Source of the DNA: Bacillus sp. B-jedd
GTDB lineage: Bacteria > Bacillota > Bacilli > Bacillales > Cytobacillaceae
Assembly: GCF_000821085.1 (NCBI RefSeq)
Contig: NZ_CCXR01000001.1
Location: forward strand, 3,183,001 to 3,247,000
Reading direction: 5' to 3'
Length of the DNA stretch: 64,000 nt
Each line of letters begins with the position of its first letter. The stretch's first letter is position 1. Of this stretch, positions 47,472 through 57,958 are shown piece after piece. A program made the translations under genes and the position numbers. The notes beneath the pieces were generated by a model, which searched no databases, was not told the DNA's origin, and worked only from the letters and a program-made list of their open reading frames with translations.

Positions 47472-49859
47472 TTGAAAAATTTATGGAAAACCAGTCTATC
47501 AGCTGTAATGCTTGCAGGAGCTGTTTTTGCAAGTCCGGCAGCCGCTTATGTTCCAAATGGGACAGGCCTGAATAATGCGGGAGCAGCAACATCGGCATCG
47601 AAAAGTTCTCTGGATTTAGCCATCGTGAACGATGAGAAATTAATAGAATCATTCGTTAAGAGAGGTCTGCTTTCCAAGAATGCTTCGGAATTAGAAAAGC
47701 AAAAATTCCTCAAAAACTATCTCACAATAAAAGGGCAGTCGGCTAAAACAAAGCAGACTGACCCGCTCGCAGCAAAAGTAAAAGCCGGCGAGGCAAAAAA
47801 ACAGAAGAAGTTTAAGGGCTTTAACAATGGTTTGTTAAATGGAAAAGGAGAAAAGAACGGGCATCTCAAGGGCAATCCGGATCCTGTTTCAGAGTCTCCC
47901 AACAACAAGCCTGTGCGCAAGGACAAAGTGCTTGTGTTGACCGTTGAATATGCTGATTTTGAACATAATAAAATCAAGCCTGAGGAAACGGATAACTATT
48001 ATAAGGATTATCCTCTATCACACTATGAAGATATGATTTTTGGCAGCGATGGAGTTAAAGGGCCAAACGGTGAAAATCTCGTCTCCATGAAGCAGTTTTA
48101 TGAGCAGCAGTCCGGCGGTACTTATACAGTTGACGGGAAAGCCTATGGCTGGCTGAAAGTGCCGGGAACAGCGGCGTTTTACGGAGCAGATGCGAATACA
48201 GGGCACGACAATGTCAGTCCTGGCGGATCTAGATTACTAGTTAGGGATACGTATCTTGCCGCAAAAGCTGCCGGCATTCCGCTGCAGGATTATGATCTTG
48301 AAGATCCACATGACCTGGACGGGGACGGCAATCTACTTGAACCGGATGGCCTGGTCGACCACTTGATGATCATTCATGCGGGGATGGGCCAGGAAGCTGG
48401 CGGCGGCTCACTTGGCGACAATGCCATCTGGTCACACCGTTCCGCTGTATTCTATGATCCGGATGGTTTGGGCAATGGATTGCCTGGATTCTATGATTAT
48501 ACGATGATGCCGGAAGATGGCGCGACCGGGGTTTTCGCCCACGAATACGGCCATGACCTTGGGCTTCCGGATGAATATGACACCATTTATTCTGGAACAG
48601 GGGAAGCTGTTGCCTACTGGTCAATCATGGCTAGCGGTTCCTGGGCAGGGAAGATTCCAGGGGCTGAGCCGACTGGGTTCTCCCCTTTCGCTAAAGAATA
48701 CTTTCAGTCCTATCTCGGAGGGAATTGGTCCGATGATTTGACTACAATTGATTTTAAGGATGTAACAACTAAGGGGACACAATTTCTGCTTGACCAATCC
48801 AATTCACCAAACGGCAAAAACACGAACATGGTCAAAGTAAATCTACCGCAAAAAGGGATGAAGATTAACGAGCCTGCTACAGGCAGCTATGAATATTGGG
48901 GCGGCCAGAAAGATGAAAGCGACACAAACATGGTAACTGATGTGGATTTGACAGGAAAAACATCTGCAACTCTTACATTTGATGCTTGGTATGACATTGA
49001 AGAACAATGGGATTTTGCCTTCGTCCAAGTTTCCACTGACGGCGGCACTACCTGGAAGTCTCTCGGGAATGAACATACCCGCTCAGACGTCACGTCGCAA
49101 GGATATCCAACTATCCTGAACTCCATGCCTGGCTTCACCGGCAACTCAAAAGGATGGCAGGCACAAAGCTTCGATCTTTCTGACTATAAGGGCCAAAAGA
49201 TTAAGCTTCGCCTCCGTTATGCGACAGATTGGGCATCATCCCAGGAAGGATTTTATGCCGATAATATTAAAGTAGTGGCTGATGGCAAAACAATTCTTGA
49301 GGACGGTGCTGAGGCAGCTTCTTCCTTTATGTTAAACGGCTTTACAAAATCCGATGGCATTAAATATGGCGATCACTATTACCTGCTCGAATGGCGGAAC
49401 CACGCCGGCGTTGACAAAGGGCTTGCCAATATCAAGCGCGGTAACTCACTGATGAGCTATGATGGCGGCCTCGTCGTCTGGTACGTGGATCCAACCTACG
49501 CAGACAACTGGACTGGAATCCATCCAGGTAAAGGCTTCCTTGGAGTCGTCGACGCCCACCCGGCTACAGACATGAAATGGAATGTATTCGGAAAAGATCC
49601 GGTCCAGGCATCAACCCGCTACCACATCGCGGACGCAGCCTTTGGCCTGAATCCAACGTCAGGGCTGAACCTAATCTATCCGACACAAACATTGAACCTT
49701 GGATCACAAGAACGAGAAACACTCTTTAACGACAGCAACTCATATCTCAACCCATTCATGCCTGACGCCGGCCGTGACATCGGAAACTACGGCCTCAAAA
49801 TCCGCGTCAACACCCAAGCAACCGACAAATCCGTCGGCGGCATCGTCATTTACAAATAA
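47472..49859 (+). CDS. inhA: immune inhibitor A-like M6 metalloprotease
   Basis: Secreted zinc protease, 795 residues. A signal peptide (LSAVMLAGAVFASPAAA) is followed by a propeptide rich in Lys. The M6 catalytic site is HEYGHDLGLPDEYD, with zinc histidines near residues 357 and 361. The C-terminal half includes a beta-sandwich segment DFAFVQVSTDGGTTWKSLG typical of InhA proteins. Relatives degrade host defence peptides or matrix proteins. Start TTG after GGGGGGAT. Converges on the S8 protease gene. Confidence 0.93.
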   Translation: MKNLWKTSLSAVMLAGAVFASPAAAYVPNGTGLNNAGAATSASKSSLDLAIVNDEKLIESFVKRGLLSKNASELEKQKFLKNYLTIKGQSAKTKQTDPLAAKVKAGEAKKQKKFKGFNNGLLNGKGEKNGHLKGNPDPVSESPNNKPVRKDKVLVLTVEYADFEHNKIKPEETDNYYKDYPLSHYEDMIFGSDGVKGPNGENLVSMKQFYEQQSGGTYTVDGKAYGWLKVPGTAAFYGADANTGHDNVSPGGSRLLVRDTYLAAKAAGIPLQDYDLEDPHDLDGDGNLLEPDGLVDHLMIIHAGMGQEAGGGSLGDNAIWSHRSAVFYDPDGLGNGLPGFYDYTMMPEDGATGVFAHEYGHDLGLPDEYDTIYSGTGEAVAYWSIMASGSWAGKIPGAEPTGFSPFAKEYFQSYLGGNWSDDLTTIDFKDVTTKGTQFLLDQSNSPNGKNTNMVKVNLPQKGMKINEPATGSYEYWGGQKDESDTNMVTDVDLTGKTSATLTFDAWYDIEEQWDFAFVQVSTDGGTTWKSLGNEHTRSDVTSQGYPTILNSMPGFTGNSKGWQAQSFDLSDYKGQKIKLRLRYATDWASSQEGFYADNIKVVADGKTILEDGAEAASSFMLNGFTKSDGIKYGDHYYLLEWRNHAGVDKGLANIKRGNSLMSYDGGLVVWYVDPTYADNWTGIHPGKGFLGVVDAHPATDMKWNVFGKDPVQASTRYHIADAAFGLNPTSGLNLIYPTQTLNLGSQERETLFNDSNSYLNPFMPDAGRDIGNYGLKIRVNTQATDKSVGGIVIYK

Positions 49860-49891
49860 GTGAAACACGGGGACAGTTCAAGTCCCTCACT

Positions 49892-49936
49892 AAAAAGACT
49901 GAAGCAGGATTAAGCTGCTTCAGTCTTTTTTTATTT
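49892..49936 (+). terminator. terminator of inhA
   Basis: AAAGACTGAAGCA / TGCTTCAGTCTTT followed by TTTTATTT. Confidence 0.9.
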
Positions 49937-50055
49937 ATGGATTATCTTAATTGGCCGGGATTTGAAGTAGGCCTGTTTTTAAAATTAGACTTTAAAATAC
50001 AATGGATGGGTGGCCATTAATGAAAAACTGCCCAAGCGGCAGAATATTTCCTTCA

Positions 50056-50107
50056 ATAAAATAGCCAGGTACCCATCGCGGCATTTCATGTCCACGATGG
50101 GTACCTG
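50056..50107 (-). terminator. hairpin terminator of the S8 protease gene
   Basis: Perfect 13-bp inverted repeat CAGGTACCCATCG / CGATGGGTACCTG; on the minus strand it is followed by GCTATTTTATTG. The stem resembles the TGCCTGGCACCATCG arm of the terminator at 39.85 kb. Confidence 0.7.
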
Positions 50108-50178
50108 ACACATTTGTTCTAATGTTTCATGTCCAACTACCTTACTGTTTGCTCCTTACTATTCCCTTCCAAAAACCC

Positions 50179-53100
50179 TTACTTCCCCGACTGGTTTTTC
50201 GGAACAGTCACAGTGGTGGCGGCTTTCGTGGTGTTTCCTGCTTTATCCTTTACGAGATAGTTTATGGTGTAAATCCGAGTACTGTCATCGCTGTTTTTCG
50301 ATGCGCGCAGGCTAAACTCCACATCCTGAGTGCCAAAGTCAGCATCCTTGATTCCGTCGCCGGTATATTTCTTATCATTGACGGTGATCGATTCGAGAAC
50401 AACGGATTCGACGCCAGACATCGAATCGGAATAATTGAGGTCAGCTTTAATATTCACAAACTTGTTATTTGGCGGTGACAATAAAGACTTATCCACACTG
50501 ACCTTCAAGGCTGGCGCTGTTTTATCGATTTTTACCTCGACGGACTTTGCCTCTTCGACGTTACCTGCATTATCTTCGCCACGGAACTGGACGTTGTACA
50601 CACCATCCATAGTCAACTTAACTGAACCTGTATAAGCCGTCCAGGCGCCGCCATTAACTTTGTATTCAATTCCTTTTACGCCCGATTCGTCATCGGCTGC
50701 GTTAAAATCAACAGAAACATCAGATGTATACCAGCCGTTATTCCCTTCTGTTCCGCTGACTGTTACATCAGTTGAAGGTGCGGCCGTGTCAATCCTTGTC
50801 AGCGTAATTTCCTTTTCAGCATGGTTTTGGGCAGCATCATCAACAATTATCTTCAATTTATTGTCGCCAAGTTCCAGACCGGATAAATCAAGGTCAAAGC
50901 CTCCATTTTGCAAAAGTGAAACCGGTCCGCTACCTGTCAAATCGCCATTACTGTTATAGAGCTCGTACTTGGTCTTCAGATAGTCATTGACATCATATGT
51001 TTCGCCAAATACTTCTTCGACTACTGGTCCGAATTTCACATACGAATCGTCAAGGGAACCCTTCAATGTATAATTCGAACCAGAGAAGTTATAACTGTCT
51101 TCAACCATAATTTTGCTAAGAGTAGATTTGACAAAAACAGGTCCGAGCCAGTTCGCGGTGACAAGCGCCGTTCCTAAAAGGTTATACGTAGTTAAATCAA
51201 GCGTGTACACGCCGTCCGGTGCCTGTGTCTTTGCCCCTGATCCCCAAGCCGTTATCTGTCCATTAAATTGAACCGTTTTTGGCCCTACCGTAGTAGAGTT
51301 TGCAGCCACCAAATAGCCAAGGTACCCGTCCTTATAGTAGCCACCCTCTTGATTCTGCGCATCCCAAAGCTCAAGATAAGTAGTATACTGGCGATCATGG
51401 AACTCATACCTAACCGTCGTGCTATCGAGCTTTCCATCGCCATTCGGAGAAATGTGATAGCTGTCGATCGAGAAGGCTTTTAACCCTGTCGGAGGTGCGA
51501 AGCTTGCTGCAAACGGAAGAATCAGATTCGTTTTCCCGTTTGTCAGTTTAACGTAACCTAAAAGTTCATTGCCCGAAGATCCGGAACCTTTTGGCACATT
51601 TAAAGTGACTTTCAAAGTTTTCTCATCCGTCAGCGTAAAGCTGCTTTGGTCAACCGTTACATTTGCCGCAGCCAAAGTCCCGCCCGCCGCCTTTGTCACC
51701 TGGACAGACACGGAATAATCGCTTGGATTTCCTGAAAGGTTTTTGACAACAACATCCTTTGTAATGGTGGATGCTGCCAACGTACTTGTCGGCACATTCC
51801 CGAAAGTGATCGTTCCCTTTGTGTTGTCGTATGTTCTTCCACTGAAGCTGGTTTTATCGAGTGCATAGGCGAGAGCCTCTGTGGTTACTGCTTTTAACGG
51901 TTGTACACGGCCAGGACCTTGAGAAAACACATCATATTTTCCGGTATCAAGCTGCTTCGCCGTATTTGAAATGGCCACCTTTAGATCAAACGGTGTCCAA
52001 TTCGGATGCTGTGATTTCAATAGCGCCGCAATAGCTGCTACATGCGGAGTTGCCATACTTGTACCTGTGAAACGCTCATACGACTCGGAATAATCTGCAT
52101 CCGGGAAGTCTTTCCCATAAGCAGGAACGGATGACATGATATTTGTCCCTGGAGCAGAAACATCCGGTTTAATATCAAACGTTGGCGTTGACGGCCCGCG
52201 TGAGCTCGAACTATTAATTTCGTCACCCGCGGATACACTTGTCGCAAAATTGTTGAAGGTAACGGTTCCCTTTTTGCCAGCCAAAGCTGTTCTAAGGGCA
52301 GTTCCATCGGTTGTTGACATATCGAAAGTCGGAATGAACTTGAACGAATCACCAAGGAACACGTTCGCTGGGCCATTTCCATTCGTCCCGCCATTGTTGT
52401 GGACAATAATTGATACGGCACCGGCCTTTTTGGCAGCGTCAATTTTATCAACAAATGCTATTTCTCCGCGGGCAACGAGGGCAACTTTCCCTCTGGCATC
52501 AATGCCGGCATAGTCTGTTTCTTTACCTACTCCAGGTATGGCGACTACTTCATATGTGCCATTTAAAAGCTGTCCAGGCTGCGTTCCAAATTTCCAGCCC
52601 ATCAGGTTGAGGTTATACTTATTGGCTGCGGAACCTTCAACCGTTACATTGACATCCGCTTTCATTGCTTCTTCCTTAATGGTCGAATTACCGACAGAAA
52701 GGGCGAATGCTGCTGAGGCTGGGTTTCCGATTGTGCCTCGGTTTGGACCGCTGTTGCCTGTGGCGACGACCGAAAGTGTACCGGCGAGTGCGGCATTATT
52801 GACAGCAATCGCATCGGAGGCAGTCTGGCTGTTGCTGCTTCCGCCTAAAGACATATTGATTACGTCCATTTTTTCGGCTGCGGCTTTGTCAATCGCAGCT
52901 ATGATGCCTGACGTCGCACCGCTTCCATAGGCCCCAAGCACACGGTAGGCATACAATTCAACTTTCGGGGCAAGCCCTTTAATGCTGTACGGGTTTTTCC
53001 CCTGGGCGGCGATCGTTCCCGCTACGTGTGTGCCATGTTCGGTGTAAAATGTATTTCCTTTTGAATCTATTTCGGCACGATTAGCCGGGCGATCCTTTGG

Positions 53101-53868
53101 AGAAGTTTCGTAAGGATCATTGTCGGCACGCGGCCTTTCATATCCAGTAGCATGGCTGACAAAGTTGTAGCCGCCCTTATATACCCCTTCAAATTCCGGG
53201 TGGTTGTAGTCGATTCCCGTGTCAAGGACGGCAACCTTCACATTTTGGCCCTCAAAGCCCAAATCCCAAACAGAAGGGATATCCAGGTGATTGTTACTGT
53301 TCAAAGCATCAGGGGAATATGTACCTTCTTGTGCAGGCTCCCCAAGCGCGTGTACCTCCAGATCAGGTTCTACTAGCTGTACTTCCGGCAAGGTTAGTAG
53401 TTTCTTAACCTGGCTGGCTTTTACTTTAATAGCCAGCCCGTTGAAAGCATAGTTATATTGGAACCGCTTCTTTGCGCTGATTCCTTTTGATTTCAGCGCA
53501 TTTTCGAATTTTTTCTGCTGTCCTGTCACTTTTTGTTCAACATTTTTTTCTTCGGTTTTGGAGAATGATTTGCCAGCAATCTTTTTCAACCCTTTTGCAA
53601 AAGCGACCGGCGGTTCTGAAAGCTGGACAATGACAGATACTTCTTCGTCACCGGAAAGGCCTTGCAAATCCGGATGCAATACAGGCCCATTCGCTTCAGC
53701 CGCTTTTTGGGCAGCGATGATCGCCTTCATTTGGCTTAAAGCCTCACTGCTTAACTGGTTCTTTACCGAGTTTCCTGCAGCCTGTCCTGAAACTGGCAAG
53801 AACAGAGAAAATATAAGTGCAAAAACTAGTAAACTGCTTAAATATTTCTTATACGTCCGATTCCTCAT
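50179..53868 (-). CDS. large secreted S8 serine protease (Vpr-like)
   Basis: 1229 residues. Signal peptide (1-30), inhibitor I9-like propeptide (about 75-175), then a subtilisin domain with catalytic Asp216 (VAVLDTGID), His278 (EHGTHVAGT) and Ser604 (GTSMATPHV). A PA domain (VALVARGEIAFVDKIDAAKK) is inserted between His and Ser, as in B. subtilis Vpr. The extra C-terminal half has Ig/Fn3-like and OmpL47-type repeats with TDVTVSGTEGNNGWYTSDV. It is about 400 residues longer than Vpr. TAGGAGG site. Confidence 0.93.
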   Translation of the reverse strand: MRNRTYKKYLSSLLVFALIFSLFLPVSGQAAGNSVKNQLSSEALSQMKAIIAAQKAAEANGPVLHPDLQGLSGDEEVSVIVQLSEPPVAFAKGLKKIAGKSFSKTEEKNVEQKVTGQQKKFENALKSKGISAKKRFQYNYAFNGLAIKVKASQVKKLLTLPEVQLVEPDLEVHALGEPAQEGTYSPDALNSNNHLDIPSVWDLGFEGQNVKVAVLDTGIDYNHPEFEGVYKGGYNFVSHATGYERPRADNDPYETSPKDRPANRAEIDSKGNTFYTEHGTHVAGTIAAQGKNPYSIKGLAPKVELYAYRVLGAYGSGATSGIIAAIDKAAAEKMDVINMSLGGSSNSQTASDAIAVNNAALAGTLSVVATGNSGPNRGTIGNPASAAFALSVGNSTIKEEAMKADVNVTVEGSAANKYNLNLMGWKFGTQPGQLLNGTYEVVAIPGVGKETDYAGIDARGKVALVARGEIAFVDKIDAAKKAGAVSIIVHNNGGTNGNGPANVFLGDSFKFIPTFDMSTTDGTALRTALAGKKGTVTFNNFATSVSAGDEINSSSSRGPSTPTFDIKPDVSAPGTNIMSSVPAYGKDFPDADYSESYERFTGTSMATPHVAAIAALLKSQHPNWTPFDLKVAISNTAKQLDTGKYDVFSQGPGRVQPLKAVTTEALAYALDKTSFSGRTYDNTKGTITFGNVPTSTLAASTITKDVVVKNLSGNPSDYSVSVQVTKAAGGTLAAANVTVDQSSFTLTDEKTLKVTLNVPKGSGSSGNELLGYVKLTNGKTNLILPFAASFAPPTGLKAFSIDSYHISPNGDGKLDSTTVRYEFHDRQYTTYLELWDAQNQEGGYYKDGYLGYLVAANSTTVGPKTVQFNGQITAWGSGAKTQAPDGVYTLDLTTYNLLGTALVTANWLGPVFVKSTLSKIMVEDSYNFSGSNYTLKGSLDDSYVKFGPVVEEVFGETYDVNDYLKTKYELYNSNGDLTGSGPVSLLQNGGFDLDLSGLELGDNKLKIIVDDAAQNHAEKEITLTRIDTAAPSTDVTVSGTEGNNGWYTSDVSVDFNAADDESGVKGIEYKVNGGAWTAYTGSVKLTMDGVYNVQFRGEDNAGNVEEAKSVEVKIDKTAPALKVSVDKSLLSPPNNKFVNIKADLNYSDSMSGVESVVLESITVNDKKYTGDGIKDADFGTQDVEFSLRASKNSDDSTRIYTINYLVKDKAGNTTKAATTVTVPKNQSGK

Positions 53869-54068
53869 TCCAAACCTCCTAAAAGTGTTTTAATCAAAAC
53901 CTTCCTTAGCAGCTTTCCACTCCCTTTTGTCAGTATTTTTTAAATCTTTAGATAACTAAATATAAACTCCGCACCAATAATTGGCAATAGCGAATAATGT
54001 CAAACAGGTTGGGAAATTTTCGATTAATTTTCTTATGAAAAGACAAGCTTCGTATAGGTTCCTTTTTG

Positions 54069-54101
54069 CCAAAAAAAGAAGCCCCGGAATCCGGAGCTTC
54101 G
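54069..54101 (-). terminator. terminator of the deaminase gene
   Basis: Minus strand GAAGCTCCGG-ATT-CCGGGGCTTC followed by TTTTTTTGG. Confidence 0.88.
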
Positions 54102-54119
54102 CTAGGTGCTGTTATGTAA

Positions 54120-54533
54120 TTAGTCCTCAACCGGCATATGGATGAGCTTGTTTTCCCGTTGTTCATTCGGCAAACCGACCTGCTTGTAAATGTATTGGGC
54201 TTTTGTGGCAAGCGGGTTCCCTTCCGCGGGGTTGGCAAAATACGCTTTCTCGATGTTCGCAAGATAAATCGCGCTTAGGCACATCGGGCACGGCTCACCG
54301 CTAGCGTACAGTTCACAATCAGAAAGGTCATCTGTTCCAAGCTTCCTTGAAGCCCGGCTGATTGCTAATAGTTCTGCATGGGCGGTAGGGTCATGGGAGG
54401 CGATTACCTCGTTTACTCCTTCGGAAATGATTTCCCCATTCTTGACGATGACCGCACCAAACGGCTTGCCTTCCTTCTTTTCCGCATTTTCCTTAGAAAT
54501 TTTAACCGCGTACTCCATCCACTTCTTTTCCAT
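54120..54533 (-). CDS. nucleoside/guanine deaminase-like protein
   Basis: 137 residues of the cytidine-deaminase superfamily. The zinc site is TAHAELLAI (His and catalytic Glu) plus EPCPMCLSAI (two Cys). The pattern resembles guanine deaminases such as B. subtilis GuaD, but the length is shorter; tRNA adenosine deaminase is less likely. CAAGGAGG site. Confidence 0.82.
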   Translation of the reverse strand: MEKKWMEYAVKISKENAEKKEGKPFGAVIVKNGEIISEGVNEVIASHDPTAHAELLAISRASRKLGTDDLSDCELYASGEPCPMCLSAIYLANIEKAYFANPAEGNPLATKAQYIYKQVGLPNEQRENKLIHMPVED

Positions 54534-54646
54534 AAAAACAACCTCCTTGCTGTAAGATGTTCATTTCATTCTATCATCATGCTCTAAGGGACAGCCAGTT
54601 AAACGAACATTAAAATGAAGCGGGATTGGCGAACCGATTCTAAAGC

Positions 54647-54690
54647 AAACCACCCCGGCCATTCAGGCCCGAGGTGGTTTGTTTTTTGTT
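54647..54690. terminator. hairpin between the deaminase and glycosidase genes
   Basis: AAACCACCCCGGCC / GGCCCGAGGTGGTTT. The plus side is followed by GTTTTTTGTTT, the minus side by GCTTTAG. Both flanking genes run minus, so the better T-tract faces the other way. Confidence 0.6.
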
Positions 54691-54790
54691 TATCAATCCT
54701 GTTGTCGCCTCTAATCTCATACAAGGTGTAGAAGGGCAGCTTTCTTCCTTTTCTACACCAAGAATGGGGCAATTAAACCGTCCCCCTGCT

Positions 54791-56500
54791 TCACTTCGCT
54801 TCAGACAGCAGGTTCCCTAATAATAGGAAGACACTGGAGGTCCATGTGAACGCGGGGTCACGCAGTGGTTGGCCGGTTAGTGCGTTGTAGTTTTCGGCCA
54901 TGCCGGAGGCTGTGGCCATGGCGCAGAATTTTGCGGCGATTTCTTGAAATAGTTCGGTTTCGCCGGCTGACCGGAGGCCGTCTGCGATGAGCATCGTAGT
55001 CGGCGCCCAAATCGGGCCGCGCCAATAGCCGTCCGGTTTATAATAGGTGCTGCTGGGCAGCTCTGTTGCCAGTCCATATTCGGTTAAAAATCCTTTGGTG
55101 CGAATGCCATTAACTAATTTCTTTCGTATCTCATCAGGGAGCCGCTTCCCCAGGATAAGCGGCGCGTAAAGAACGAGGCTGTCCGATTCAATCGATTCAT
55201 GGGTGCCGGACCGTTTTGCCACAAACTTTTCTCCGTCCCAGAAATGCTCAAGCAATTTTGCCAGCAGCGTTTCCGAATCCTTTTTCCAACGTGCCGCATC
55301 TCTCTTTTTGCCTAGCTTATCGGCGATTTCCGCCAGCACTTCCATTTGGATGACTAAAAATGAGGATAAATCCGGGCTCTCGACCGGCGTCCCTCTATGG
55401 AAAATCGTACTGTTATCCCAGCCGCTGTCATTACCATGGTTATACTGGGGGATCCCGTCATGGTCATCATCCTGCCATTCTAGCCACCAATTCGTCCATT
55501 TTCCGAGCGGCCCGTATATTTCCCGCAGCCGTTCAGTGTCAATAAAATCAGTTTGTTCCCACATCCGCCTGAGTGTCCAACCATGGATTGGCGGCTTCGT
55601 AAAATTCCAGAGTACAAACCGGTTATTTGCGAAGTCCGGCAGCATCCCCGATGCATCCTGTAAATCAAAGAAAATCATCAGCTGATCCCAGGCAAGTTCA
55701 GGTGACTTTTTTGCAAGGGCCAGCGCATTGAAGCAATGGTCCCAGCTCCAAATATTCGTCATCCAGTTTTTCGACATGTACATTGCCGGCCTCGTCAAAA
55801 CTCCCTCGGCAGGCACTAGGCACGACCAGGTAATATAAGAAGCAAGCTCCTTCCCCCGTGCAAATTTATCGGGGATATCCAATGTATTTTCAAACCAATT
55901 TTCATAGTCGCGTTCAACAAGCTTTTTGCCCTCTGCAAAAGAACGATATTTCCGCGGCCTGTACACTGTCGTGAATTCCTCCACAGCACATTCCATTTTT
56001 CCATGGATCCGGTCAGGCAGGAAGTCTGCAATGATTTTTTCGCATCGCTCTGCGACAAACGGCGCGTCCATTTCGAGGCTGCCGTGCAGTACTGTCAGCA
56101 TATAGCGCATCTCCTGCATCGAGTGGTTCACTTCCCAGCGCCTATCGCCCGCCATGACCGCGTAATCATACGCACCGGTCATCCCGGAAAGCCGGACACC
56201 GACTCCTTCGCTGCGAATTTGCAAGACCCTTGCTTCTGTTATGCAAAACTCTGCAAAGCCGCCTTCCGTTTCAAGTCTCAGCGATGACGGTGTCATAACT
56301 GCCTTATAAGGGAGAGGCTTTCCCTCCCTAATAACGTCAATCTGAAACACTTCCCCGAAATCGTTGTCCCCGTTCCGGATGTTGCGAATAAAAAGGGGAC
56401 TGTCTTGTCCAATTTTATGGTTAGGTGAAATTGTTATAAAAGAACCCCTTCGGCTGAAGGGGATTTTTTTGCAATCAAAAACATGCGTTGCAAGATTCAT
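54791..56500 (-). CDS. glycoside hydrolase with (alpha/alpha)6 barrel (GH63/MGH1-like)
   Basis: 569 residues. The C-terminal two thirds form an alpha-toroid with NIWSWDHCFNALAL, MLPDFANNR, DDDHDGIPQYNHGNDSGWDN, SSFLVIQMEVL and DGYWRGPIWAPTTMLI, the pattern of GH63-type enzymes and mannosylglycerate hydrolases. No signal peptide, so it acts on imported sugars. It ends the carbohydrate locus; the substrate is not clear from the sequence. Confidence 0.82.
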   Translation of the reverse strand: MNLATHVFDCKKIPFSRRGSFITISPNHKIGQDSPLFIRNIRNGDNDFGEVFQIDVIREGKPLPYKAVMTPSSLRLETEGGFAEFCITEARVLQIRSEGVGVRLSGMTGAYDYAVMAGDRRWEVNHSMQEMRYMLTVLHGSLEMDAPFVAERCEKIIADFLPDRIHGKMECAVEEFTTVYRPRKYRSFAEGKKLVERDYENWFENTLDIPDKFARGKELASYITWSCLVPAEGVLTRPAMYMSKNWMTNIWSWDHCFNALALAKKSPELAWDQLMIFFDLQDASGMLPDFANNRFVLWNFTKPPIHGWTLRRMWEQTDFIDTERLREIYGPLGKWTNWWLEWQDDDHDGIPQYNHGNDSGWDNSTIFHRGTPVESPDLSSFLVIQMEVLAEIADKLGKKRDAARWKKDSETLLAKLLEHFWDGEKFVAKRSGTHESIESDSLVLYAPLILGKRLPDEIRKKLVNGIRTKGFLTEYGLATELPSSTYYKPDGYWRGPIWAPTTMLIADGLRSAGETELFQEIAAKFCAMATASGMAENYNALTGQPLRDPAFTWTSSVFLLLGNLLSEAK

Positions 56501-56634
56501 ATCTCCGTTCCCTCTCTTAAATTTAAGGCATCATTTTTATTTAGTGATTTTTCACATCGGGAGTTTATAGGAAACCTCTTTTCGGCCACAATCCCTTTAA
56601 CGATCTGTTGTTCCCCCTCCGGCGATTAATTCAA

Positions 56635-57849
56635 CTACTCCAGGCTTGAGTCTATAAATTTTGGCCGGATCACTTTGGCAAAATAGATATAGCCTGCCAG
56701 CAATAACAAGCCCGCAATCAAAAAAGGTAGCGAGTAGTTTTTGCCGGCAAGGATCATTCCAATCACAAAAGCAGCCACGGATGAGCCAATACTTCTGAAA
56801 ACAGCTCTCATACCCGCATACAAGTCGCGGTCCTCGTCCTTAAACGAAGACATCGACAGGCTGTCCACCAAATTGGTCAGCATCGTGAAGAATCCTCCCC
56901 TAACGAGCAAAAGCACTGAAAAAATAGCCGGTGGAACATTCACAAACAACAGGAGGCAAAAAGCGATGTTCAAAAAATAAATCCAGAAAAACGTCTTTCT
57001 TACTCCAAATCTGTCAATCAGCATGGGAGAAAAGACAGACCCAATAAAAAGCGCCAGGCCATGCATGGCGAGAATGACGGAAACTGTTTCATTTGAAAAG
57101 TCAAACCGCAGCTTCACGAACAGGTTCAGGTAAGGCTGGACAGAAGACACAGCCGCACCGGTGAGGACTGAAAAAAAGGAGAATTTAAGGAGTTTCCCCC
57201 ATAATTCCCGAGAGATTTTCGCTTTTTTTTCGCGGCCCCGCTTCTGTTCCCGCTGCTGGACTTCCTGTGGCAGCAGGCTCCCCCTGATGATTGCCAGCAC
57301 GAGCAGCAACACGGATATGACTAGAAGTGTATTTTGATAACCCTGCTCGGGGACATCAATCCATTTTGGCAAAAATCCACCCAGCAGCAAACCGGCGCCG
57401 GTGAATGCGGTGAACATGGCAAACAGGTAGCTATAGGCTTGAGTTTCCTGGCGTTTCGTCTTGCTGTAATGGAAAAGCAGCTGGATTTCTGTTGTCTCGA
57501 CCAGCGTGAACCCAATTGACATGATCAACTGGGCACATAAAAGGAGGGCAAAGCTTCTGGCAATAGCAAAGATGATGCAGCCAATGGCCAGGCAGCTAAT
57601 TCCAGCAACGAGGAGCTTTTTACGTCCTGTTTTTTTCGCAACGATACTCACTGGAATTGCGAATGCTCCCATCACCAGGATTCCCATTGATGTAATCCAG
57701 CCAATTTGCTTTTCTGTGACCCCCACTTCAATGAAATGGAGGTTGAGGATGAGAGTGAACATACCGAGGCTTAACCCGTATAAGGACTCAGTGCCTAAAA
57801 ACCGCTTCACACCGGCCGGCAACGTAAAAAACGGCAATGACTGGATCAT
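56635..57849 (-). CDS. MFS transporter
   Basis: 404 residues, 12 predicted helices with a long basic central loop (EVQQREQKRGREKKAKI) between helices 6 and 7. The MFS motif appears as AKKTGRKKLLV. AAAGG before the ATG. It lies between the ABC permeases and the glycosidase on the same strand and may move the same sugar or its product; substrate unknown. Confidence 0.83.
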   Translation of the reverse strand: MIQSLPFFTLPAGVKRFLGTESLYGLSLGMFTLILNLHFIEVGVTEKQIGWITSMGILVMGAFAIPVSIVAKKTGRKKLLVAGISCLAIGCIIFAIARSFALLLCAQLIMSIGFTLVETTEIQLLFHYSKTKRQETQAYSYLFAMFTAFTGAGLLLGGFLPKWIDVPEQGYQNTLLVISVLLLVLAIIRGSLLPQEVQQREQKRGREKKAKISRELWGKLLKFSFFSVLTGAAVSSVQPYLNLFVKLRFDFSNETVSVILAMHGLALFIGSVFSPMLIDRFGVRKTFFWIYFLNIAFCLLLFVNVPPAIFSVLLLVRGGFFTMLTNLVDSLSMSSFKDEDRDLYAGMRAVFRSIGSSVAAFVIGMILAGKNYSLPFLIAGLLLLAGYIYFAKVIRPKFIDSSLE

Positions 57850-57958
57850 AAATTCAGATACCTTTCCTTGAAATGCTAGGTTCGGAAGCTTTTTTTAAAA
57901 GGTCTTCCTTTCAAAACACCACTTTTTGGGGGTACAAGTTTTTCTGCGTTTACAGAGC

